From: CALDTK01 sp965215215
GTDB taxonomy: Bacteria > Bacteroidota > Bacteroidia > Chitinophagales > Saprospiraceae
Direction of reading: 5' to 3'
Length of the DNA stretch: 64,000 bases
Assembly: GCA_965215215.1 (NCBI GenBank)
Contig: OZ244043.1
Coordinates: forward strand, 1,364,001 to 1,428,000
Both the position numbers and the translations under genes were made by a program. Under the pieces are notes generated by a model. It ran no database searches, was not told the origin of the DNA, and was given only the letters and a program-made list of their open reading frames with translations. This document shows, piece by piece, positions 38,601 through 47,300 of this stretch. Position 1 is the first letter of the stretch, and every line of letters starts with the position of its first letter.

Positions 38601-39116
38601 CTAAACCTCTCCGCCTACGTCTGCATCGGCACGCAGGTGCCACCCATGCCGGCCATCCCGAACAACATTCGCGAGGTAGTTGGCCCCATACCGCGCGGAG
38701 CATCCGAAACGGACTTGGCCAACGGCAGCGGCTTCGCCTTCGGGGCGGGACTCGGGTACGTCAGGGAGCGAACCAAGATCACCGGCAAGTTCCACTACGA
38801 GCTCTGGATCAACGGGGGCTTCGACGTGAATATCCGAGACTACGGAAACATGACCTGCCGCCACGCCAAGGGCGGTGGCGCCCCGGGCTTCGACGGCTGG
38901 TACGCCGCGGGCCAGGCCTACGCCGGGTTTAGCATTCAGATATACAAGTGGAAGAGAAATCGCAAGAAAGGCCTCCAGGAGATCACGGCGGCGGCCGCCC
39001 TCAAGCTCAAAGGACCCAATCCGATCTACGCCTACGGCGTCATCGCCGGTAAAATCCGGATCTTCAAAATTAAGGTCAAGTTCAAAGCAAAAGCCGAGAT
39101 CGGCGAACAGTGCTAA
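35664..39116 (+). CDS. Large exported protein, third gene of toxin operon
   Basis: 1,150 residues. Signal peptide (FLVALLLTLGLPALCFAG). The long middle consists of alternating strands with a repeated 'GYSFEGKLGLYG'-like rhythm, suggesting a beta-solenoid or stacked beta domains; the end is Lys-rich (KIRIFKIKVKFKAKAEIGEQC). No T9SS sorting domain and no named family recognised. Codons become less GC-rich around 36,780-37,300. Translation is coupled on both sides (TGATG before, TAATG after). Probably a structural or adaptor component of the operon's product. Confidence 0.7.
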   Translation: MRATTRHAFLVALLLTLGLPALCFAGRLTTTPELDSLSEAPLGDEAELSGAALAEWLAGDRSAAEELALTTSFAAATSLTTAGGEDPLGRLGELDAALQLKADSAHAKIERLREKIPLGDNLAVGELDIDNLAAALPLGWRQYIGDEDDDGQRIEAALAITEGRLKATHAEVDLVLELKFPDSEEQPIFFADGIPWSREGGFQGEVTLELLGDWGIDIAKADDGSSRARLVLKAGSGTPESRARGDGTYVTVDCNRVVAAGLSAELHLAREWVIPVIGGEVKDGPNDRQRVMTTLDFNLDKNGLFASTTFAQPFVFPKKRDVQFSVGEVTVDFSSAVNSPSMRVPEGYKSPHRSGKDRMAATWEGIFIQGVKIQLDKDLQSDTREFAGGAETIIIDETGFTADISVENILPLGEKSIGNWAFSVDKVGLRIVHSTFEAASIDGLVEVPLLTKKSNSCEKSDYDGPPRREDCLGYGGMIGNEGFAFTLTLNDDYCIPAWQADAVTLDKGSQIKLGKDKDGLYAGAMLHGGLSINQRNKNGKATIDVEGVTFETLVMSSRKPYFSPGNWRFPKFEAELAGFKVTFSDIRVQSAEDLQKQKLESRLSFRCSVAADTGMNFDATGGLALLAEADLGSKNMRWKYKRLLVESFEINASTPAFSFEGKLGLYGQEEEDPVWGKGFYGSIKLKLTVLKGGEEGQAGFGAVAQFGSKTVGGSTAAAPPDTRTEKQKYKDRRRGVDRGRQTEGTGVGEVRRYFLIDVMAYVGPLHIPVLPGLELFAVGGGAYKNMNPSSAFLDLSEGGDGSLASVEGERPLDVFADGSNPPFLGTTLTGKRYEVIPDGRYGFYLQLILVSAGKDAVTIGGTLEFTIVPKESFTASITASVEFMREPDPKSKLASGGIVAYAEIELIKDRQGVRFKATSAAYVDIRDQIQGTAIERSTVRQDYVRATGYAGKLSIYISKDDWWFFVGKPNTPISVSARGLNLSAYVCIGTQVPPMPAIPNNIREVVGPIPRGASETDLANGSGFAFGAGLGYVRERTKITGKFHYELWINGGFDVNIRDYGNMTCRHAKGGGAPGFDGWYAAGQAYAGFSIQIYKWKRNRKKGLQEITAAAALKLKGPNPIYAYGVIAGKIRIFKIKVKFKAKAEIGEQC

Positions 39117-41311
39117 TGCAATTAATCGATAATATCACGAACCTAGGTAGTAGCGCTGCGACCGCTACTTGGTACGCGCTGTTGGGCCTCCTGCTCGCCG
39201 CGACACCCGTTTTCGCGCAAAGCGAAGCCCCCTACGCCGAGGCGATCAACAACGAAATTTTGCTCCGCGGTGAAGTCGCAGAAGACGGCGTTCGCCTCTT
39301 GTGGATGCCCTTACGGGAAAACGGTTTTTACGCCAGTCTACCCGCCGGCTTCGTGCTCGAGCGCTACGCGGCCGGCGTAACGCCAGCCGCCGACAACGCC
39401 GACTGGTCGCGAGACGTGTCGATTGCCACACCGCAGGCCTGGCGGCGCTTCCCGGATAAGGACCTCTACGAGGACCTCTACAGCTTCGCCCCCGACTCTA
39501 CGGCCACGCCCCTGGCCACCTCCCCCGGGGAAGAAACCTACGGCCTCACCCTGATGGCCCTGGGCACGGACTACCGCTCTACCCAGCTCGCCGGCTTCGC
39601 CTACGTCGACTCCACCGCGGAGCGGGGCACCTCGTACACCTACGTATTGCGCCGTGCGAGTGAGCTGCTGGGATCGACCGCGCCCGTGCTCGCCACGCTC
39701 GGCATCGCCACCGATACGATTACGCGCTACCCCGCCCCGGTGATCGATACGGCCGTTCGCGAATCGCGCCAACTGGTTAAAGTCTCCTGGGATCGCGCCG
39801 AGACCGACGCCAGCTACGACGCCTACTTCGTGGAACGTGCCGAGCTGACCGGCGCCAACGAGCTCGGTCCCTGGAGCAAGGTCAGCCCCCTGCCCCTGCT
39901 CCAACTCTACACCGAGGGCTTCGTCGATACGCTCCAGTACTACGCCGACTCCACGGCCGACAACAACCGCGATTTCGCCTACCGCGTGCAGGGGCTCACC
40001 GGCTTCGGGCACTACGGCACGGTCTCCGACACCGTCGTGCTCCGCGCCAACCCCGACCCCCTGCTCGACCAACCCGTGATTACGGTGATGACGCGCGTCG
40101 TCGACACGCTCTTCCGCGTGGTCTGGACCCCCGGCGAGGCCGACGCCGATTCGGTCGAGCTTGCGCAAAAACTTACGGCGTGGCGCGTTTACACCTCCGA
40201 GCAGGTCGGCGTAGACCTGCAGCTGGTCGGCGACAGCTCACTCGCCCCCGGCACCCGGTCCGTGGTGCTGGTCGATCCGCCCGACGGCAGCTACGTCACC
40301 GTGGAAGCGATCGACCGCAACGGCGTGGCGAGCGCGTCCGACCCGAAGATCTTGCGCGCCGTCGACAAGCGCCCGCCCGCCCCGCCGAAGGGATTGACCG
40401 GAGCTATTGACTCCTCGGGTAGCGTAACCCTTACCTGGGCGGCCAACACCGAGATCGACGTGTTAGGCTACCGCGTATTCCGCTCCAACCGCGACACCGG
40501 GTACTTCCCCCAGCTCACCCCGAACGCCACGCCCTTCGCAAATTGGGCCGATAGCGTCTCGATGCAGATGGCCTCGGAGGAAGTCTACTACCGCGTCGCC
40601 GCCGAAGACTACGCGGGCAACCAATCCGAATACTCGGCGGTCCTTACCCTCAAACGCCCCGACCTCTTCCCCCCGGTCGAGCCCGTTATCCGCAGTTACA
40701 GTGGCTCTACAGAGGCAGTCACGTTCGAAGTTGCCCGCTCGAGCTCTCCCGACGTGGTCGAGCAGATCGTCCAGCGCCGCCCGAGCGCGGCTGCCGACAC
40801 CAGCTGGCAGCGCTTGGCCAGCCTGACGGACACCGCGGCGGTCGTCACCTTCGTCGATTCGAGCGGCCGTGCGGGCGTGGCGTACGATTACCGCATCCTC
40901 GCCACCGACGACGCTCAGCTCAGCACGCCCTCGCGCCTCCTCACCGCTGCCCGCACCAAAGATCCCGTGCGCGCTCCGGTTGAAGACTTCAACGTAGAGC
41001 TACTGCCTGGCACCGAGCAACCGACGCTTTCCTGGCGCTACCCCGCGGCCTCGCGCCTGCGCGGCTTCCAACTCTACCGCATCGAGCTCGCGCCGGGCGC
41101 TGACTTAGGCGCGGATCTCGACGAAGTCGAGTTTAAAGCGCTCGCACTGCTTTCCCCGAACGACAAGGAGCTACGCCTGCGAGCGGGTCGCTTCTACTAC
41201 GTCGACGGCTCGGTGAAACCGGGCAGCCGCTACGCCTACCGCCTCTACGCGCGCTACTTCGGCGGTGGCTTCAGCGAGTTTACCGCCCCGATCACCGTCT
41301 CGACCCCCTAA
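39116..41311 (+). CDS. Fibronectin type III repeat exported protein, fourth gene of toxin operon
   Basis: 731 residues from the ATG at 39116 (TAATG overlap). Signal peptide (LLGLLLAATPVFAQ). At least four FN3-like repeats: VKVSWDRAETDASYDAYFVER, VTLTWAANTEIDVLGYRVFR and later copies, each ending in a Y-R-V or Y-R-I strand. No sorting domain. It precedes the giant gene by 64 bp and shares its FN3 character, so the two may interact or have arisen from each other. Motif copies at 39308-39322 and 40159-40172. Confidence 0.78.
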   Translation: MQLIDNITNLGSSAATATWYALLGLLLAATPVFAQSEAPYAEAINNEILLRGEVAEDGVRLLWMPLRENGFYASLPAGFVLERYAAGVTPAADNADWSRDVSIATPQAWRRFPDKDLYEDLYSFAPDSTATPLATSPGEETYGLTLMALGTDYRSTQLAGFAYVDSTAERGTSYTYVLRRASELLGSTAPVLATLGIATDTITRYPAPVIDTAVRESRQLVKVSWDRAETDASYDAYFVERAELTGANELGPWSKVSPLPLLQLYTEGFVDTLQYYADSTADNNRDFAYRVQGLTGFGHYGTVSDTVVLRANPDPLLDQPVITVMTRVVDTLFRVVWTPGEADADSVELAQKLTAWRVYTSEQVGVDLQLVGDSSLAPGTRSVVLVDPPDGSYVTVEAIDRNGVASASDPKILRAVDKRPPAPPKGLTGAIDSSGSVTLTWAANTEIDVLGYRVFRSNRDTGYFPQLTPNATPFANWADSVSMQMASEEVYYRVAAEDYAGNQSEYSAVLTLKRPDLFPPVEPVIRSYSGSTEAVTFEVARSSSPDVVEQIVQRRPSAAADTSWQRLASLTDTAAVVTFVDSSGRAGVAYDYRILATDDAQLSTPSRLLTAARTKDPVRAPVEDFNVELLPGTEQPTLSWRYPAASRLRGFQLYRIELAPGADLGADLDEVEFKALALLSPNDKELRLRAGRFYYVDGSVKPGSRYAYRLYARYFGGGFSEFTAPITVSTP

Positions 41312-41375
41312 TCAGACTACCCCCTAACCTCTAACCTCAATACTTGCACCTGCCCCGCCCGCTGCTCTACCTAGA

Positions 41376-44300
41376 ATGATCTCGACGCCGACTCACACGC
41401 TGCAACACCTCTTCTGCTGCATCTGGAATAAGCTCCGGACTGCACAGGGGGTAGCCTGCGTGCTAGTCGGCCTCCTCGTCTTTCTGCTTCCGCAAAACGG
41501 GTCGGCGCAGACCTTCCCCGTCCAGGTCACCACCGTCGTCGCGCAGGCGAGTACGTACCCCGAGGACCTCTCCCGCCCCGGGGCCCTCGTCGTTTCTGTC
41601 CTCCTGCTCGACCCCAACCAGCGCCAGCCCGCCGGGCTCCCCGTGCGGCTCGCCATCGAGGTCGCGGATCACACCGGGAGGGTCTTGCGCGTCAGCGAGC
41701 CGGCCACCCTCCCGGTCGTCAACCTCCTGCCCAACGTCCCGACCGTCCTCACGGGCGCCGCCCTGCGGCCCTACCTCGAGCAGGTCGTCGCCGCCTCCGC
41801 CCGCCGGGCGGCCAGCGGGGGGGGGCAACCCCGGCGGGGGCTTTGGGAACGCCCCGACGACCTTGCGCGAGGGACCGCTGACCGTCTGCGTGACCGCCTT
41901 CGCGGCCAACCGCCCCGACCTGCCCCCGATCTCGCTGCCGGGCTGCGGGACGGCCTTCGCGGAGCTCCACGACCCCCCTTCTCAGCTCACGCCCGACGTA
42001 GACGCCCCCGGCATCGGCGCTCAACCCACCGCCAACGGTACCGACGCCCTGACCTTCGCGTGGGTCCCCAACCACGCCGGGGGGAGCGCGGTCGACTACG
42101 AGCTCACCGTCTACGAGGTCCCGCAAACGGCGAGCGGGCAATCCTTAGGGTTCGGCACGGACGTGTTGCTGCGCTCGCTCGCGCCTTTGCGCGTGGTCCG
42201 CGTGCCCGCCGGGCGGACGACCTACGCGTGGAGCGCGTACGACGCCCCCCTGCGGGCGGGCCGCGAGTACCTCTACACCGTGCGCGCGGTCGACCCCTTC
42301 GGCCGGATGCGGTTCCGCAACCGCGGGCTGGCCCGCCGGCGCGCTTCCGGTACCTCCCGGCCCCCGATCCGATCGTCCCGGTCTGCTACCAACCCGATCG
42401 GCTGACCTTCTTCGCGAAGCCCGCGGGGCGGTCGAGCACCGCGACCCAGGTAAAAGCCCTCGCCGGGGAGTTCGGCGCGGGCGCCCGCCGGGTCGCCGAG
42501 CGCCGCGTGGCGGCCGCGGAGCGGACCGAAAACACCTACCGCGTGACGTGGACCGGGTCCGAGGAGCTCGCCGACGCCCGGCACACGATCACCGTGCGGG
42601 ACTTCCGCGGGGAGCCCCTGCTGAGCGCCGACGTCCCCGCCGCGAGCGCGCGCCTCCGGGTCCGCGAGCTGCGGCGCGGGGGGCGGGCCTCGGCGATGGG
42701 GCGGCGGCGGGCCCGGCACCGGGGCGTGGCCGGGGTCTACGACGACGGCTACCTCTACGCCTTCGACCTCGATCTGTCGAAGCTGGTCGCCGCCGAGCGG
42801 CGGCGGCGACTGGATGCCGTCGGGATCGACTACGACGACACGGCTCTCGACGCGGCCGCGCGGGCGGACTCCACCGCTGTCGCGCGAGCCGCCGACTCCG
42901 CCGTCGCGGTTCCCGGACCGAGCAGAACGCCGGCACTGAACCAGCAAACCGCGCCTAGCTCCGGGTCCGTTCCTTCGGGAGGGAACATCCCCTCCGTCGC
43001 GGACTCAACGGATGGGCTCCCGGCCCTCCCCCCGCCACCGAACAGCGTCGAGGCCGTCCGCGCCGCCCTCGGGCTCGATACCCGCATGCTGCTCAACCGC
43101 GTGGCCTCCGTCGAGGTGTGCATCGTCTGCCCGATCACGGGGGAGGTCAACTGCGCCGCGATCCCCGTGGACGCCGTCGAGGAGGCCCCCACCGAGGACT
43201 GCGACCTCTCCGGGGAGATCGTCGCGGAGGTCGGGGGCACGCGCGCCACCGAGCTCGACCTGCGCTGGCGGCTGCGCGGGCGCCTGCGGGGCGACTCGAT
43301 CAAGGTCACCTACGTCGCCCTCGACGAAGACGGTCTCGACGTCGGGACCCCGACCGCGGTCCACCTCCGTAAAGACGCCCGCGCGCTCACCTTGCGCGAC
43401 CTCCGGGAGGACACCGACTACCGGATCACCGTCTGCTGGCACTGCGCCGTGCCGACCGGGGACGAGCGGCCGGTGGTCCGCCGGCGCTGCGCTAGTCCTT
43501 TGCGCGTCCGCACCGCGGCCTTCGTCTGCCTGGACTCCCTCGCGCTCCTCGAACTCGTCGACGTCACCGGCCTGCCCGCCGACCGTGTCGACGTCGACTT
43601 CGCCGAGCTGGCCACCGTGGCCGACGCGAGCCGCCTGACCGTCGCCCTCGTCGACGCGGCGAGCCGCGCCCCGGCCGCCCGGCTCGACTCCGCCGCCCTC
43701 TCTGAGGAGCGGACCCAACGCCGCTACCTCGGCTTGCCGAGTGGCTCGGAGCAGGCCGTGCGCATCTGCTACGCGTGCCCGCCGGGCGCCACTGCCCCCG
43801 TACGACCGCCGCCGTTCGACTCCAACTCAGTCGCCTCGCTACTCGCCGACTCAGTGGCCCGAGGCACCACCGACACCTATGCCGGTAACGGCCAGAGGAT
43901 CGATCCGCAAACCGTGGCCGCCGCGCCGATCGCGCTTTCGCCTACCGGCGAGTCGGACGGCCTAGCATCGGGCGATACGAGTGGCGTCGCCGCGCTACGG
44001 GGGGCCGGCGTTCTCCCCCCGCCGCCCGGTAACACGCCCGACGCCGTCGCCGAGCGCCACTGCGCGACGATCCCCGTGCGCGTACCCACCTGCGCGGAGT
44101 TCGACCTCGCCTTCGAGACGACCGCCGTCGCCTTCGACGGGGCCTGGCTGCGGTGGCGCTACGCCGGGGAGGATACCGTGACCCTGGAAGTCAAACCGAT
44201 CAACCGCACCGACGCCGACGGCGCCGAGGTCCAATTCCGGACCGGGGAGACCGCCCTACGGACCGTCCGCGCCCACGCGGGCAATGGCCTCACGCGCGAC

Positions 44301-47300
44301 GGCGAATTTGCCGTCTTCGCCCTCGACTCCCTCGTCGAGCTCACGGAGTACGCCGTCAAAGTATGCGGCGGCTGTGCCGACGAACTGAAGTGCGGGTGGA
44401 TCGAGCTGTGGACCCCGGACGTGTCCTGCAAGCTCGGCCGCGTCGAGGCCTACGCCTACTCCTGCGATCCGGGCTACGAGTTCGCCCCCGCGGTCTTCGG
44501 CGCCGAGCGCGCCCCGCGCCTTAACCCCGGGGATACGATCTGGGCGGGGGACTTCCTCGTGCAGGTCGTCGAGGCCACCGAAGTTGCCGCACCCACAGGA
44601 GCGGGCTCGCTCGGTGACGGTGGCGAGCGCGGCGGGGCGGGCGCCGACGGTATGGCCGCCGAGACCCCGGACGCCGGCACCCGCACCGGCACCACGACGA
44701 CCGCCGGCCGCGCCGACGACCCGGGACCCGGCGAGGGCCCCTTCTTCAGAGGGTATGGCTTCGTCCGGTTGCCGATGCTCGACGATGCACTCGTCCAGCT
44801 CGAGTTCGACGCGATCGAAGTGTCGAAGACCTGCCGCATGGTCTCCGGCGACATGCGGATGGTCTCCCCCGTGTATACCCCCGGGGACCTGCTCGACGGC
44901 TTCGGCGGCGGCGCGGGCGGCGGCGCTCCCGGGGATGCGACCGAGCACGCCGACTGGCTCGACGGCATGCGCGGTGCGATGGGTGGCTACCCCGGCCCCG
45001 GCGGCCCGGCGTGGGACGACTGGCTCAACGGCCTCCGGGGCGGCCAGGCCGCCTACGCGGATCTTCCGTTCTACTCCGAGGACGTCGCCCGCGCCATCCA
45101 GGACGCCATCGATTGCCTCAACGCCGTGGAGAGTGTCTACGCCGAGGAACTGTACGACCTGCGCGAAGCGGAGCGCGACGAGGCGATCGCAGCGCTCGAC
45201 CCGGAGCGCGAGGCGTACTTCGCCGCGGAGGCTGCGGTCTGCGCGGCCAAGCTCCGAGCCGCCCTCGACGCGGCCGCGCAGTACGAGGGCCTGCTCTACG
45301 CGGCGCCCTACGCCGTGGACTTCCGGACGGGTACGCTGGCGCGAGGCCGCGGGAGTGCACCCGACCAGGCAGCCGCCGACGGAATAGACCGCCAACCGGC
45401 GGCCGCGATCGCCGGGGGCTACACCGCGCGCGCGATCGCGGGGCGCGACTACCGCGTGGGGTGGGTCTCGACGGCCGGGGGCAAGCCGATCGACGTGACC
45501 GGTTTTCGCGCCAGCGGCTACGGGGACGGCGGCGAGGCGGGCGCAGGCTACGCTTCTCGGGTAGCCACGCCGGAAGGCGCCGGGGCCGCCATCGCGCCCG
45601 GGGCCAAGGTCCTCGACGCCGAGGCCGGGCTCGTAGCCGGCTGGCGGGCCACGGACGGCACCCCGATCGAGGGCGCGGGCCTCGACGAAGCGGCCGTGGA
45701 GATCACTGGTAGCCTCTCGGCGAGGCAGGTTGGGGGCGCACGCGCCCTCAAGCGCCGCACGGAGGCCACGGTCCGCGTGGCGGTCGTCAACCCGGACACC
45801 GGGCGGATGATTACGGTCACCGACGAGACCGGCGTCGCCGTGGCCGACTCCGTCGACCCCCGCGTGGCCGCCCCGCCGGTCGTGTTCGCCGGCGAGTTGT
45901 CGCTCGTCGACTACGCAACTACCCAGCAGCGGACGCTCCACCTCGTCGGGCTCGACAGCGTGACCCTCGCCGCGGGCGGCAGTAGCCTGACCCCCGACGA
46001 GCTGGAGCGCCGGCTCAACGCGATCTACGCTGGTGCGCAAGTCGAGTGGACCATCGTCATCGATCCGGCACTGCCGACCGCGGAGCTGCGGGAGTTGGAC
46101 TCCGAGTTCACGGGCAGGTTTGCGGATACGGGATCCGGGCTCGCCTCCGCCTACACTGCGGAGATGCGGGTCGTACGCCGCGCGCAGAAGCAGAGCGACG
46201 CGGGGGTCGAGAAACAGGACCTCTACCTGGTGCTGGCGCCCGCCCTCGGCGGCGATCGCCTGGGCTTCATGCCGCGCGGCAAGCGGTTCGGGTTCGTCGA
46301 CGTCGGGCGCCACGGGGGGGACGGCGAGGCGCTCGTGCGCACGATCGCCCACGAGCTCGGGCACGGGGCGTTCCGGCTCGAGCACCTGGACGTGCGCTAC
46401 GCGGCGGATGGGTATACCGGTGGGGCGACCGATAACCTGATGGAGTCCGCGAACGGGGGCGTGCACCTCGGGAAGTGGCAGTGGGACAATTGCCACGATC
46501 CGGAGTCCAACGTCGCTTTGTTCGACGACGACGAGGAAGGGGAATACGTTTACGTCAGCGGAGCGTTTTTAGCGGAAGCTATCGCGCCCTACGCAGTCGA
46601 CGGACGACTAGCCGTGATGAGTCCGGTAGGCGAGCCGGTGGCGCTCGACGTCTCACGGATCACCGACCTCATGTTCTCGAGCGGGGGCGAGCGCTGGATG
46701 CGCAGCGGCGAGACCATCAATGAGTTTCTACCCGTGGGGTCGCTCGTAGGATTTGCTTACGGGCCTGACACAGGAGCCGAGGCAGGTGAAGTGGATCAGG
46801 TTGCCGAAGCCGGGATCTACGTGGCTTGCAGCGACGGCGAATACGGCATACAGGAAGGGATAGCGGATCTACGAAGCGTGAGCTCGTTCAAGTGTGGGGG
46901 CGCGAAGCTCGCTCCCGGCACCCCGAAAACCGGCGCCGAAGCCTTGCTGGCTCGCGTCAGTCACGACGCCGACGGTAAACCCGGACTCGTACTCGCCACT
47001 CGCAACGTGAATGAAGGTCCGCCACTCGATCCGAAGAGCTTCGATGCCTACTTGGACAACTTCTTCAGCGTGGACGCGCAGGGGGTCTATACCGCGTTGG
47101 GTGAGTTCAGCCCCCTGGCCAGGGCGGATGGGGCAGCCATCAGTAATGAATTCTACCACGAGCTCTACCTCGATTTCGTCGCCAACCACCGAGAGTACGC
47201 CGACTACCGGCGCCTCTCGAGCTTCTACATTGGCGGCTCGGCGCTCGTGTTCCAGAACTTCGAACCGCTGGCCAGCGCCTGCGGACTCAGCACCGGCCCC

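Noticed and set aside
41817..42330. Arg/Pro-rich segment of the giant protein as a real low-complexity linker
   Set aside because: The +1 frame over exactly this stretch gives a normal FN3-type sequence, so the linker is a frameshift artefact.
44256..46496. 746-codon open frame on the minus strand inside the giant gene
   Set aside because: Arg/Val/Gly-rich shadow; the plus frame here contains the FN3 and HELGH motifs.
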